NCBI GenBank assembly: GCA_020628935.1
Contig: JAHDEG010000008.1
Span: forward strand, 1 to 64,000
Direction: 5' to 3'
Source: Flavobacteriales bacterium
Lineage (GTDB): Bacteria > Bacteroidota > Bacteroidia > Flavobacteriales_G > JALEGO01
DNA: 64,000 bases
Made by a program: the position numbers and the translations under genes. Of the stretch, positions 12,065-22,140 are shown one piece after another. Below the pieces are notes generated by a model. It saw only the letters and a list, made by a program, of their open reading frames with translations. It had not been told where the DNA came from and ran no database searches. How positions within the stretch are numbered: the stretch's first letter is position 1; each line of letters begins with the position of its first letter.

Positions 12065-12095
12065 CAAAGTTACGTATAAAACTGATGCTTGTAAA
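12065..12095 (-). promoter_or_regulatory. Bacteroidota-type promoter of the ABC-F gene
   Basis: On the minus strand TAACTTTG (12065-12072) fits the -7 element TAnnTTTG. A TTTA (12092-12095), one base from the -33 TTTG, lies exactly 19 nt upstream. Transcription would start a few bases before the ATG at 12050, giving a very short leader. Confidence 0.65.
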
Positions 12096-12131
12096 GTGAT
12101 AACGTCTTATTTGTTTGGGCTTAAAACTTGT

Positions 12132-12653
12132 TTATTTATTTTTCGTAAAGGCTGTTTTTGCCATTGGTTTGTGAGGATTAGTAACCAAAGTAGCTTCATT
12201 TGTGTTTTGCTCTATATGAATAAGATGTGATTGATCTTCAAACAGATTAAAAAACAAGGTGTTTTTCACAGATATTTCGTTAAACTCTCCTTGTGGTTTA
12301 ATGGTTAAATATACCCAAACAACATCATTGTCATATTCCTTTCCATAAAACTGAAAAGCTCTGGGTTTGCTATTAATTTGTATTGAAATATTTTTTTGAA
12401 GGATGGAAGAAATTAAGCTGTCGCTATCTTCATGCTCTTTGTCGGTGTCGAGATATAAAAATGTACCTTGTTTTTCAAAAAGATACTCTAGATCATCGAT
12501 AAACAGTTTTGTAGCTATTTCTAAAACACTGTCTTCTGTATTTAAATGAATATCTACAATAGTTACATGGTAATCATGGCTCTTTGCAGTGAAGCTAATG
12601 AGTGAAAATAGCGAGACTAATACGCAAAACTTATTTATTTGACTCTTCTTCAA
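12132..12653 (-). CDS. DUF6702-like exported protein
   Basis: A protein of about 173 residues found beside an M1 peptidase in many Bacteroidota. No ATG exists in this frame. A GTG at 12686 is possible, but I prefer the TTG at 12653 because it begins a good signal peptide (Lys-Lys-Ser-Gln, then FCVLVSLFSLISF, ending TAKS). The start overlaps the last 23 nt of the peptidase gene, pointing to translational coupling. The mature part begins HDYHVTIVDIHLN and shows alternating beta strands, as in DUF6702. A periplasmic or outer-membrane-associated role is likely. No catalytic residues are seen and the function is unknown. Confidence 0.7.
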   Translation of the reverse strand: MKKSQINKFCVLVSLFSLISFTAKSHDYHVTIVDIHLNTEDSVLEIATKLFIDDLEYLFEKQGTFLYLDTDKEHEDSDSLISSILQKNISIQINSKPRAFQFYGKEYDNDVVWVYLTIKPQGEFNEISVKNTLFFNLFEDQSHLIHIEQNTNEATLVTNPHKPMAKTAFTKNK

Positions 12654-14991
12654 TTTCTTGTAATCTTTTTTTAGCTCTAGCGTCACGTTGCATTCCGTTT
12701 TCTCCGCCTTCTTCCCACCTCTTAGTTTCTTGACGTTTAAATAATTCGAAACGAGTAGGTTGTTGTTGTGGTGGCCAGCTATTATTACTTACGTCTACAT
12801 CTGCTGTTTCTAAGTTAGGATCAAGAGTGATGTTTTTAACTGATTTTTTGAAAGGAAAAACCTTATTTACCGTTTGCTGATTCATTTTCCATATTTCAGC
12901 AGGAATGTGAATTTTTTCTTTGGTTGCATCCTCAAACTCAAACTCTAAAATAATAGGCATTGGAATTCCTCCTTTATTAGAGAACTGTATTTGGTAAAAA
13001 TTCATGCCAGAGTTTAATAAGGCTTTTTCTTCATCATTTAAATTTTCAAGATATGATGCATAACTTTCCTCATCAAGAATTGTTGTTTCGTAAGGATTGT
13101 TTTTAAAATAAAAGTCTTGGAGTTTCTCATCCTCCTCAACAAAGGTTTTTGGTATTGCCTTTTGATTTCTAATGTTTGTTATGAATTTTTCATCGTTAGA
13201 TTTATCACTTTGCTTAGAAAGAGCTTTTTCTATTTCAGGATTCTTTGTGTTAATTTCAAAAACATCCACATTGTCAATGCTTATATCTACATTATCAGTA
13301 CTATAAAACCATCCTCTCCAAAACCAATCAAGGTCTGTTGCTGAGGCATCTTCCATTGTTCTGAAAAAGTCTGCAGGTGTTGGGTGCTTAAACATCCAAC
13401 GTTGTGCGTATGTTTTAAATGAAAAGTCAAATAATTCACGACCTAATACAGTTTCTCTTAAAATATTTAATGCGGTAGCTGGTTTTCCGTAAGCGTTATT
13501 ACCAAATTGAAAAATGCTTTCTGAGTTTGTCATTATTGGGCTAATTTTAGATTTATCGCCCTTCATATAATCAACTATTTTGTATGCTGGCCCCCGTCTC
13601 GATGGAAAATTTGTATCCCACTCTCTTTCTGTTAGATATTGTAAAAAGGTATTTAATCCTTCATCCATCCAAGTCCATTGTCTTTCGTCAGAATTTACAA
13701 TCATTGGGAAAAAATTGTGTCCTACTTCATGGATAATTACACCAATCATTCCGTTTTTGGTTTTCTCAGAATAGGTTCCGTCTTTTTCTGGTCGCCCAAA
13801 GTTGAAGCATATCATTGGGTACTCCATTCCTATCCATTTTGCATTTACCGAAATTGCAGTTGGGTAAGGATAATCAAAGGTGAATTTGGAATACGTTTTT
13901 AGTGTGTGAACTACGGCTTTTGTGGAGTATCTTTCCCAAAGAGGATTTCCTTCTTTAGGGTAGTAAGACATGGCCATAACGGTTCTGTCTCCAAACTTAA
14001 CACCAACAGCGTCCCAAATAAATTTTCTGGAGGAAGCAAAGCCAAAATCTCTTACGTTTTCTGCCTCAAACACCCAAGTTTTTTTGCCTTTAGCCCTTTT
14101 ACTCTCTACCTCTTCAGCTTCTTCCTGATTTACAATTAGCACAGGTTCTTTTGCGGTTTTAGCCTTTTTAAATCTGGCTTGTTGTTTTGCTGTTAATACC
14201 TGAGATTGGTTTTGCAAAACACCAGTAGCTCCCACTATATGATCGGAAGGAACGGTGATACTTACTTTATAATCTCCGAATGGAACGGCAAATTCTCCTC
14301 TCCCTAAAAACTGTTTATTCTGCCATCCTTCAACATCATTATACACAGCCATTCTTGGATAAAACTGGGCAATAGTATATAGGTAGTTACTGTCCTCTTC
14401 AAAATATTCATATCCTGAACGCCCCCCAATTTGCATTCTATCGTTAATATTGTAGTGCCATTTTATTTTTAAAGAAACACTCGCTTTTGATTTAAGAGGC
14501 TTTTCTAAATCAATACGCATCATAGTTTTGTTAACAGTAAATTTTAAATCGTTACCGCTGCTAGACTTCACTTCATCTAACTTAAATCCTCCGTCAAAAT
14601 CATTTAATAGCTTTTTTAATTGTGAAAACTCCATTCGCTTACCCAGTTCCATGGTTTGAATTTTCTTAGTGTCAGAATCTTTAGCTCTAACGTTTTGGTC
14701 TAGCTGTAACCACAGGTATTCGAGGTTGTCGGGTGAATTATTGGTGTAAGTAATTGTTTCTGAGCCAACGATTGACTGATTATTATCATTTAATTCAATT
14801 TTAATATCGTAGTCTGCCTTTTGTTGGTAGTATTCATGGCCAGGTGCACCGGCTGCGTTTCTGTATACGTTTGGAGTAGCTAGCTCATATTTGAGCTGCT
14901 TAAACTTATTATTGTTGATAGTCTCGTACTGCCCAAGAAGCGTAAAATTAATTTGTGTGAATATAAATAAGGTTAATAAAATACGAATCAT
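12631..14991 (-). CDS. Exported M1 family zinc metallopeptidase
   Basis: A 786-residue gluzincin peptidase that probably trims peptides outside the cytoplasm. A signal peptide covers residues 1-21 (MIRILLTLFIFTQ... ending LLGQ). The N-terminal beta-saddle domain has the typical YDIKIELND start and the IVGSETITYTNNS strand. The catalytic part contains GMEYP (389-392 region, the GAMEN-equivalent exopeptidase motif), HEVGH at 421-425 and the third zinc ligand Glu444 (WMDEGLNTFL). A C-terminal extension of about 240 residues, rich in charged residues and ending in Lys/Glu repeats, has no domain I recognise. The gene follows the C1 peptidase and is translationally linked to the DUF6702 gene. Confidence 0.88.
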   Translation of the reverse strand: MIRILLTLFIFTQINFTLLGQYETINNNKFKQLKYELATPNVYRNAAGAPGHEYYQQKADYDIKIELNDNNQSIVGSETITYTNNSPDNLEYLWLQLDQNVRAKDSDTKKIQTMELGKRMEFSQLKKLLNDFDGGFKLDEVKSSSGNDLKFTVNKTMMRIDLEKPLKSKASVSLKIKWHYNINDRMQIGGRSGYEYFEEDSNYLYTIAQFYPRMAVYNDVEGWQNKQFLGRGEFAVPFGDYKVSITVPSDHIVGATGVLQNQSQVLTAKQQARFKKAKTAKEPVLIVNQEEAEEVESKRAKGKKTWVFEAENVRDFGFASSRKFIWDAVGVKFGDRTVMAMSYYPKEGNPLWERYSTKAVVHTLKTYSKFTFDYPYPTAISVNAKWIGMEYPMICFNFGRPEKDGTYSEKTKNGMIGVIIHEVGHNFFPMIVNSDERQWTWMDEGLNTFLQYLTEREWDTNFPSRRGPAYKIVDYMKGDKSKISPIMTNSESIFQFGNNAYGKPATALNILRETVLGRELFDFSFKTYAQRWMFKHPTPADFFRTMEDASATDLDWFWRGWFYSTDNVDISIDNVDVFEINTKNPEIEKALSKQSDKSNDEKFITNIRNQKAIPKTFVEEDEKLQDFYFKNNPYETTILDEESYASYLENLNDEEKALLNSGMNFYQIQFSNKGGIPMPIILEFEFEDATKEKIHIPAEIWKMNQQTVNKVFPFKKSVKNITLDPNLETADVDVSNNSWPPQQQPTRFELFKRQETKRWEEGGENGMQRDARAKKRLQEIEEESNK

Positions 14992-15092
14992 AGTTGTAAC
15001 AAATAACTAAAGCAAAAGCATTTTTACTTTATAAAAGAGTGTGAAATTAGCTAAAATTGGCCTGAAAAAGAAATGATATTCTGAAATGGGTG

Positions 15093-16301
15093 CTACTTAA
15101 CTTTTTTAAGAATACTTTCAGCAACTTCTTTATGAACAGTTAGTGTCATTATCTTTAGTTTGATGTAATCTTCATGATAAAAATAATACCCTTTGTTTTT
15201 TCCGTTACGGGCACCACTACCAGAATCTTTAATTAAAAACCACCAATCATCATTTTTTTGAGTGTAACCGATAATATGAATAGCGTGGTCATCTGTTGTT
15301 GACCCGTTATTAAACCTTAATTGTCTTGCGTTTTCATCAATGTATTCTGAAGGGATGTCATATGTAGGAACGACTACTATATCAGTTAAAGGGTTGTAGC
15401 CTGACTCAGAAACATCGCCTCCTATGGATAAGCTAACTCCTTTTTTTACAGCAGATTTTACTACATTCAGAAAATCATCAAGGGGGATATTGACATAATC
15501 ATCGCTATTCCACCAGTTGTCTGGCACATCATACTCTGCTTTTGTGTAATATGGATACTTCATTAATGACATAAAATTCACATAGTTGTCAGGATTGATT
15601 TTCATTAAACTCATGTACTCTTTAGGAGTAATTGTTTTTCCTTCATATTTAAATTCTGCTGGAGGAGTTCCTAAATAATGATCTAAAATTGATTTAATTA
15701 CAGAAACAGTTTGTACTTCATCCCAAGCGTTACTGGTTTTAAGATTTTTTAAGTAGCTCTCCATTTCTGTAAACATAGCTTTGTGATCGTGGTATGGAGT
15801 TTCTTTTTTACCTGAAAATATGGTTTGTGGAACAATGCCATATTTTTTCATCATCCTTGCAACAGCATTTGTTTCAGATCCTTCTCCAAAATAAGACTTA
15901 CCTCTCGTGTTTACGTACTCACGCGCTTTCTCAACGTATTCCCAATACACTATATATAGTTCAGATAAGTCGACTTTTTTATTGGTTAATCTAAAAATCT
16001 CAGACTCATAAAATGACGATGTTGAAAAACACCAGCAGGTACCTGTTCTACCTTGAGACGTAGTTTCGTTACACCAAATTGTTGTAAACTCACTTATGCT
16101 TTTTGGAGCGTCAACTTTGCTTTGGTCCATTACAAACCTTTTATAAGGTTTAATGCTTGTTTTACCGTCAAGTTCGGTTTGTACTTGTTTGTAAAAACTG
16201 TTTTGATAGTCAGTGTATATTGCTTTATCTTTTTGCTGTGATTGCGCTAAAGAAAATAACATTATAGAGCTTGAAAATAGAGTAAGTACTAATTGTTTCA
16301 T
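15093..16301 (-). CDS. Exported C1 family cysteine peptidase, aminopeptidase C-like
   Basis: A 402-residue papain-fold peptidase of the bleomycin hydrolase/aminopeptidase C type, with a signal peptide (1-19, ending SLAQ), so it probably acts in the periplasm or is secreted. The active site is visible: Gln83 (oxyanion hole) and Cys89 in QGRTGTCWCF, and His339 in DDHAIHIIGY. Where papain-like enzymes usually have Asn (KNSWG), this protein reads LIKDSGSG, with Asp359. I believe related Bacteroidota proteins share this, but that needs an alignment. There is no T9SS sorting domain. It sits 14 nt downstream of ispF and 101 nt upstream of the M1 peptidase, on the same strand. Confidence 0.82.
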   Translation of the reverse strand: MKQLVLTLFSSSIMLFSLAQSQQKDKAIYTDYQNSFYKQVQTELDGKTSIKPYKRFVMDQSKVDAPKSISEFTTIWCNETTSQGRTGTCWCFSTSSFYESEIFRLTNKKVDLSELYIVYWEYVEKAREYVNTRGKSYFGEGSETNAVARMMKKYGIVPQTIFSGKKETPYHDHKAMFTEMESYLKNLKTSNAWDEVQTVSVIKSILDHYLGTPPAEFKYEGKTITPKEYMSLMKINPDNYVNFMSLMKYPYYTKAEYDVPDNWWNSDDYVNIPLDDFLNVVKSAVKKGVSLSIGGDVSESGYNPLTDIVVVPTYDIPSEYIDENARQLRFNNGSTTDDHAIHIIGYTQKNDDWWFLIKDSGSGARNGKNKGYYFYHEDYIKLKIMTLTVHKEVAESILKKVK

Positions 16302-16315
16302 AAGTGAAAGGTGAA

Positions 16316-16798
16316 CTATTTTTTTGAATTTATTAGAGCAATAGCTTGCGCATTAACTCCTTCCTCACGGCCTACATAGCCTAGTGTTTCATTTGTTGTT
16401 GCTTTTATAGAAATTTGGTTAATCTCTATTTGCATTGTTTCAGCTAAAACTGCTTTCATTTTTTCAATATGCGGCCCTATTTTAGGGTTTTCTAGCGTTA
16501 GTGTAGAGTCTATATTTCCTATTGTATAGCCCTCATTATCAATTAAACGAACAACTTCTTTTAGTAGCTTTTTACTGTCAATGTTTTTGTAGGAAGGATC
16601 AGTATTTGGGAAATAAAAACCGATGTCTTTTAATCCCGCAGCACCCAAAAGAGCATCGCAAATCGCGTGAATAAGCACATCTGCATCTGAATGCCCGAAA
16701 GCACCTTTTTTTGATTCTAATAGTATTCCGCCAATGTAAAACGGATGACCTTCTTTTAATTGGTGAACATCAAAACCAAAACCTACTCTAAACCCCAA
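16316..16798 (-). CDS. ispF: 2-C-methyl-D-erythritol 2,4-cyclodiphosphate synthase
   Basis: The fifth enzyme of the non-mevalonate (MEP) isoprenoid pathway, converting CDP-methylerythritol 2-phosphate to the cyclic diphosphate with release of CMP. At 160 residues it is full length. The metal-binding DVH (Asp10, His12) and the GHSDADVLIHAICDALLGA block are intact, as is the C-terminal TTNETLGYVGREEG block. No ATG is available: the stop codon of porV lies 14 nt upstream, and the only usual start between it and the conserved GFGFDVH is the TTG at 16798. The gene is therefore read as TTG-initiated within the porU-porV transcription unit. Confidence 0.93.
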   Translation of the reverse strand: MGFRVGFGFDVHQLKEGHPFYIGGILLESKKGAFGHSDADVLIHAICDALLGAAGLKDIGFYFPNTDPSYKNIDSKKLLKEVVRLIDNEGYTIGNIDSTLTLENPKIGPHIEKMKAVLAETMQIEINQISIKATTNETLGYVGREEGVNAQAIALINSKK

Positions 16799-16811
16799 AA
16801 TTTTTACTTAT

Positions 16812-18131
16812 TTAGTTTGACGTAGATGTTGCAGGATCTGCGGATTTAAGTTTATCAAAGTAAACTGCTAGTGTAAATCTTACGGTATTTTCAAGAGGGC
16901 TTCTTTGAGTATTGTTGCCAAAGTAAGCAGGAATAAGATAAGAGAAATCTAAGTTAAATTTAGTGTAGCTAATTCCAGCACCAAGTGTAAAGTATTTTCT
17001 ATTGCCTTTTAACTCGTGCTCCCAAAAATATCCGCCACGTACAGCAAATTGCTTGTCATACCAATATTCAGCACCAACTCCAACAGTAAACTCTCTCATT
17101 TCTTCTTTAAATTTACTGCCTGGGTCTATTTGTACAGTACCATCAGTATTTAAAATTGGGTTACCATCTGTGTCATAAATCGGAACGCCCGGAGCGTCTG
17201 TAAACGAACCAAACATACCCGTTGCTATACCCCTGTTTGGATCAGACCCTGTTAAAACAAGCAGATTTCCTTCTGCATCAAAAAGAGGTAAGCCAGTAGA
17301 GTCACGCGCATATATAGGTGGGGTTGGAACAAGTAGTTTGTTAAAGTCAATTGACAAAGAAATTTCGTTATAATCATCTAATTGAACTGTGTATCTTGGG
17401 CCTACTCTTAAGTTTATGGGGATAAAATCTCTTTGTGCTGTAGTAGAATAAGACATTTTATTACCGATGTTTGATATTGTTGCTCCCCAAGCAAACTCTG
17501 CATCGCGGTCACCTAATTTAATATCGTCATTTTCATAATAAACAGATAAATCAACACCAACTGCTTTACCAGCTTTTGTTGCTGAACCTTGAACGTTAAC
17601 ACCACCAGTTAAGTTGGAGTTTATGTACCTTAACCCTAATCCCCCAGAAAGTTTCTTAGCAAGTCTTCTACTATAATTTATAGATAGAGAAAACTCGTTA
17701 GGTCTAAATTGAATAGTGTTTTGACCAAATTGATTGGTGAATTGAATGTCACCCAGCGTAAAGTAACGTAGTGATCCTCCAAAACTTTGGTTTTTATCTA
17801 CTTTTTTATAGAATGATAAATACGATAAGCTAATATCACCTACTAGCTTTCTTAACCAGGGAGTGTAAGAGAGGCTAACTCCAAAGTCATTATCTACAAA
17901 TGATGTTTTTGCTGGATTCCAATGCGATGAATTAGCATCTGGCGATGTAGCTACACCAACATCACCCATTGCACCTGCTCTTGTATCGGGAGCAATCAAT
18001 AAAAAAGGTACCGCTGTTGTAATTGTATTCAAAGAAGGGCTCCCCGTTATCTGCTCTTGCGTAACTTGGGCTTTTGAGCTAGTTGATAGGGCTAAAATAG
18101 CTCCTAAACTTATCCATAATTTTCTTATCAT
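16812..18131 (-). CDS. porV: Type IX secretion system outer membrane shuttle protein PorV
   Basis: An outer membrane beta-barrel of 439 residues (FadL-like) that collects folded T9SS cargo from the translocon and brings it to the PorU sortase. The signal peptide ends SSKAQ at about 21. The segment TTAVPFLLIAPDTRAGAMGDVGVATSPDANSSHWNPAK is characteristic of PorV: a small, conserved N-terminal motif followed by alternating amphipathic strands. The last strands end in aromatic residues (VRFTLAVYF), as in barrel proteins, with a short tail after. porU lies immediately upstream on the same strand, which supports the assignment. Confidence 0.93.
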   Translation of the reverse strand: MIRKLWISLGAILALSTSSKAQVTQEQITGSPSLNTITTAVPFLLIAPDTRAGAMGDVGVATSPDANSSHWNPAKTSFVDNDFGVSLSYTPWLRKLVGDISLSYLSFYKKVDKNQSFGGSLRYFTLGDIQFTNQFGQNTIQFRPNEFSLSINYSRRLAKKLSGGLGLRYINSNLTGGVNVQGSATKAGKAVGVDLSVYYENDDIKLGDRDAEFAWGATISNIGNKMSYSTTAQRDFIPINLRVGPRYTVQLDDYNEISLSIDFNKLLVPTPPIYARDSTGLPLFDAEGNLLVLTGSDPNRGIATGMFGSFTDAPGVPIYDTDGNPILNTDGTVQIDPGSKFKEEMREFTVGVGAEYWYDKQFAVRGGYFWEHELKGNRKYFTLGAGISYTKFNLDFSYLIPAYFGNNTQRSPLENTVRFTLAVYFDKLKSADPATSTSN

Positions 18132-18192
18132 TTAACGACTAAAATTAAAAGTATTCAGACTAAGAACAGCGAAAGTACAAATTTATTGTTTG

Positions 18193-21100
18193 CTATTTTA
18201 ATATCACTAGTTTTTCCATTTTTTCAATTGTTTCTCCTTTTTGGGAAGTAACCTTTACTTTATACACATAAACTCCTTTTGCGAGCTGGTCTTGATATTC
18301 ATCTTTTCCATCCCACTCAAAGGGGCCTGCTCTAAATCCGTTAGAACTTGTTTGGCCAGTAATTGTCTTTACTAATCTACCAGAGACTGTGAAAATATTT
18401 ATAGAAACTTCTAACGGAATACCTGGTTGATTATGATCAAAAAAGAAACCTGTTTTTGTAGTAAACGGATTCGGATAGTTTAAGAGATGGTCAATGATTA
18501 AGTCTTCTTCTATTGCAACAAAAAACTCGGTGTATGCCTCACCCGAATTGTTATGTACATCCCAAGCTTTAAGACTAATAGTGTGTTTGCCCGGCTGAAT
18601 GTTCTCTAAGGGAAAACGCAGGCTTCCTTTTTGGTAGGAGTCTAATTCTGATTCATAGTATTCGTTTAATACAATTTTATCAGCGGTATTATCGTCAATT
18701 ACTGCAACGATATCATGGCCAATTCCATTTCCTGTCGTATTAATACCATTATCATCGCTTAGTAATGCATAAATACTTGGGTTTTCATTTGTTATCCCTC
18801 CAAAAACGAATGATTCGTTATTCATGTATAAGTCTATTTGAGGTCCTTTATCATCCGATGCAGCATTTTCGTCTATACCTCCAATTTGAAATTTTTCATA
18901 ATACCCGTTTCCATCGTTAAATTCATCTGTAACGTAGTAACTTACTTTTCCGGAGTCAAATTCTAAGTCTATATCTTTAGGTACGACAAAGCTAAATTCA
19001 AATTCTCCATTTTTAACAGATGCTTTTCCTTTAAATAATATTGTTTTCTGTAGGTTGAATTCAAACACTCCGGTTCCATCGTTGTTTACTGTTTTAATTT
19101 CTTCGGCTTTATCGAACACTGTAGGGTATATAATACCATTATATGAATCTATCTTAACTCCGTTTTCGTCTCCTATATATCCTTTAAAAGTAGCTTTACC
19201 TAAAGATTTTAATGTGTCTGGTGCAGAGGTAGTGTATACTTTATGCTTGGGGTAAGCTAAACGTACTGCAGGATCACCTAGTAAACTGAAGTTACGTGTA
19301 TTAACTACTTTAGGCCCAAGTATTTTAGTTATTTTAACTAAGTCTCCAAGTGTGGGCTGTTCGTTGTAGTCGTTTTTATTAAATGCATTTTCAAAAAACC
19401 GTTGACTAATTACAAAATTAGGTCCAGCATACACTAAGCGAGTAGTGGTTAATAAACCTATCGCTCCACCATCAGGGTTTAGCAGTACCAACTCACCAGC
19501 CGATGTAAGGTAAGGGTTATCAAACCTACTAAACTCACAGGTTGCAGTCAGCATTACGGGCATATTTTTTGAGTTTGTCCATTCATTAATTTCTGAGATG
19601 GTTAACACTCGTTCGTGCCCCCAGCCTAATTCCCCGCCATGACCAGTATACGTCATAAAAATAGAACCTCTGTCCATTCCGTTTTTTATAGCGTTGTTTA
19701 CGTCAGGATATCTTGCTCCACCAGCAGCGTTCTCTTGAAGGTAAGCGTCAAAAAATACTTTTTGTATGTTATGGACGGGCGCTTTTTCATTTATTATATC
19801 CGAAATAGCATCTGCTTGGTCCATATGCATATTAGAGTCTTCATCATCTGCAACCATTATAATGTCATTCCTCCAATTTCCATGACTTTGAGGCTCGTAA
19901 TATTTTTTTACTTTACTAACTAAAACAATCGCTTTTTCTTTTGTTCTTACTGGGAAACGTCCAATGCCAATATCAATAAGTTCATTTATTCTGTCGCTTT
20001 CACTGTCATCTAACAAACCAAAATAATCATCAGAAATATATGATCCTCCTACACCATTATCGGCAGGCACTAATGAACTGGCTGATTGATAGGTTGGTAC
20101 AAAATTGTAATTTACAGAAAGTCTGTTTTTGTTGTCAAATGATCCGTCTCCAAATAGTAATAAATACCTAGGCATTTTATTAATATCGCCTTGTGCCCGA
20201 TCGTATAACATTTTCATGAAATCTTTTATCGCTGTAATATCTTGAGCTCCTGACGAAAATTCGTTGTAAAGTTGGTTTGTAGTCACTACAGCTGTGCTAT
20301 AGCCTTCTTGTTCGGAATGAAATAGAGCCAAATCATTAGCCTCGTTTAAAAAATCTGGGTGAGTTACAATAACGTAATCTGCTTGTTGTATAGCATGAAG
20401 GTTTTGGTTTTCAATTGCGCCTTTAAATGAAGGAGTTAAAAATCCTGTTTCTTTAAAAGCGACATATGTTTTTTGAGTGTCAAGCTCAGCATTAAAAGAA
20501 ATTGTACTACCTAAATTGAAGTTAATTGCATTTATTTGGGTTGGTTCAGATACATCCCAAATTCCAATTACATCACTGGCTTCATTTAAAGAGTAATTAA
20601 GTGTTTTATTAAAATCGGTAGCTTTAGGGTAGGTAAATATTAACTGATTTACATTTGCTTTGAGCTCTCTCTCGTAATTAACTTCAATATAATTGAGCCA
20701 TCCTAAAGAAGTGTTATTCCCTTTTGTATAATCTATACCTACGCTAAGATTTGATACATCATCGTTTATTGTTGATTCTACTGTTTTGTCCCAAGCATAT
20801 CTTGCTTCATAAGAACCTGTAACCGGAGAGATTATAGCTGATCCGATTGATTGGTTATTTGCCTTTATATTAAATGTACTTGAGCTACCAACACTGTGCG
20901 CAACTAAAGCAGTTGTAATTTTAATTTCGCTTGACGGTCTTTTATCTCTTAGTAAAAAATCAAAAGTGTAGGATAGTTTGGTGTCAAAACTTTCTCCGTA
21001 CCATATCCTGCCCGAGTTAATTAAACTGTTTCTTTCATCCTCATGAAGAAGGTAGTCAGGAAAGCTAGTTACTTGTAAGTCGAAGTTGTTTGGGGAGGAT

Positions 21101-22041
21101 ATTGTTTGAATTCTTTGCCCCGGGCCTAAGTCTGTATTAATAAAGTAAAATGTAGTGTCTGAATAATCATTTAAACGTCTTTCAAATTTTTGAGTACTTT
21201 CATTCCAGATTTCTTGAGTTTGTGCTGTAGCATAAAATAAAACATAATCATCGTCATTAAATACACCATCATCCTGCCCAACAACTAATATGTTATTCTC
21301 TTTTAAATCGTCATGCCTGTAAGTGTTATTATCAAAAGGAAGCATCCCTCCTCCATTACCATATATGCGTATGTTTTGAGGATTAATATTTGCTACATCT
21401 AAACCTAATTGCGAAAAGAAATTTTTGTCAATTTTGTGTACTCCAGTTTTTGTTGTCGCTATTTTGTGCCAATTACCGCTAGATAGAATAGAGGTGTTTG
21501 CAAAAGACCTAGATTTTAATTGAAATTGATCCTTCGGCTTAACTTCCAATGTAAGTTTACCACTTACTAATTTTTTATAAGTGCCGTTTTGTTTAATTAT
21601 TGGGCAGAACTTGTAGGTTAATAGTGTTTTTCCTTTATCTAAACCTAAGCTTGTTTCTATTTTCAATGCTTCTTTTATATTATTTGATAATGCAAGTGCG
21701 CTTATTTCTTCAGAAGTACAGTTTTCATAAATAGCATTAGAAATTTTGGAAGTAACTTCACCAAGTATGTTTTTTCTTTTTGTTGAAATTGTTTTCTCAA
21801 ACATAGGTTCAAAAGAGCTTCCAGGAGTGTAATTTGTACCTTCGAAAAAGAAAATTAACCTATTTTTTTGGTTTTGTGCGCTACTAAATTGTTTTGGAGT
21901 ATTCCAAGAAATATTAATGTTTTCTTCCAAAACAATGCTGTTTTGGCCGATAAGGTTGGATGCAAACAGAGTTATTAGTAATATTAAAGAAGTCTTGTTT
22001 ATAGCGACTCTTTTTTGGAGGAATTTGATTTTATGCAACAT
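18193..22041 (-). CDS. porU: Type IX secretion system sortase PorU (C25 peptidase family)
   Basis: A surface sortase that removes the C-terminal sorting domain from T9SS cargo and joins type A cargo to lipopolysaccharide. At 1282 residues it has the usual size. A signal peptide ends near NLIGQ (33). The gingipain-like catalytic domain occupies about 560-930, with His801 (YTGHGGELGWGHE) and Cys835 (LTATCEFSRFD) as catalytic residues. The C-terminus (from about 1185) is itself a FlgD-like/type A domain (LNYPNPFTTKTGFFF, FEWDGKDEYQDQLAKGVYVY). Its start ATG diverges from the porP/sprF-like gene across a 99-nt gap to the preferred start of that gene. Confidence 0.94.
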   Translation of the reverse strand: MLHKIKFLQKRVAINKTSLILLITLFASNLIGQNSIVLEENINISWNTPKQFSSAQNQKNRLIFFFEGTNYTPGSSFEPMFEKTISTKRKNILGEVTSKISNAIYENCTSEEISALALSNNIKEALKIETSLGLDKGKTLLTYKFCPIIKQNGTYKKLVSGKLTLEVKPKDQFQLKSRSFANTSILSSGNWHKIATTKTGVHKIDKNFFSQLGLDVANINPQNIRIYGNGGGMLPFDNNTYRHDDLKENNILVVGQDDGVFNDDDYVLFYATAQTQEIWNESTQKFERRLNDYSDTTFYFINTDLGPGQRIQTISSPNNFDLQVTSFPDYLLHEDERNSLINSGRIWYGESFDTKLSYTFDFLLRDKRPSSEIKITTALVAHSVGSSSTFNIKANNQSIGSAIISPVTGSYEARYAWDKTVESTINDDVSNLSVGIDYTKGNNTSLGWLNYIEVNYERELKANVNQLIFTYPKATDFNKTLNYSLNEASDVIGIWDVSEPTQINAINFNLGSTISFNAELDTQKTYVAFKETGFLTPSFKGAIENQNLHAIQQADYVIVTHPDFLNEANDLALFHSEQEGYSTAVVTTNQLYNEFSSGAQDITAIKDFMKMLYDRAQGDINKMPRYLLLFGDGSFDNKNRLSVNYNFVPTYQSASSLVPADNGVGGSYISDDYFGLLDDSESDRINELIDIGIGRFPVRTKEKAIVLVSKVKKYYEPQSHGNWRNDIIMVADDEDSNMHMDQADAISDIINEKAPVHNIQKVFFDAYLQENAAGGARYPDVNNAIKNGMDRGSIFMTYTGHGGELGWGHERVLTISEINEWTNSKNMPVMLTATCEFSRFDNPYLTSAGELVLLNPDGGAIGLLTTTRLVYAGPNFVISQRFFENAFNKNDYNEQPTLGDLVKITKILGPKVVNTRNFSLLGDPAVRLAYPKHKVYTTSAPDTLKSLGKATFKGYIGDENGVKIDSYNGIIYPTVFDKAEEIKTVNNDGTGVFEFNLQKTILFKGKASVKNGEFEFSFVVPKDIDLEFDSGKVSYYVTDEFNDGNGYYEKFQIGGIDENAASDDKGPQIDLYMNNESFVFGGITNENPSIYALLSDDNGINTTGNGIGHDIVAVIDDNTADKIVLNEYYESELDSYQKGSLRFPLENIQPGKHTISLKAWDVHNNSGEAYTEFFVAIEEDLIIDHLLNYPNPFTTKTGFFFDHNQPGIPLEVSINIFTVSGRLVKTITGQTSSNGFRAGPFEWDGKDEYQDQLAKGVYVYKVKVTSQKGETIEKMEKLVILK

Positions 22042-22140
22042 AAATAATTTGTAAACGTTAAAACTCGAACGTCATTTTTAAAGATTAATTATAAAGTTGA
22101 ACAAATAAATCGTAATATTGTGTTTAGTTTTTCAAAATTT

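Noticed and set aside
12654-12686. GTG at 12686 as the start of the DUF6702-like gene
   Set aside because: It would add a charged stretch ahead of the signal peptide and lengthen the overlap with the M1 peptidase gene; the TTG at 12653 gives a normal signal peptide.
18193-22041. A gingipain-like secreted protease
   Set aside because: Although it has the C25 catalytic residues, its size, its place beside porV and its C-terminal FlgD-like end fit the PorU sortase.
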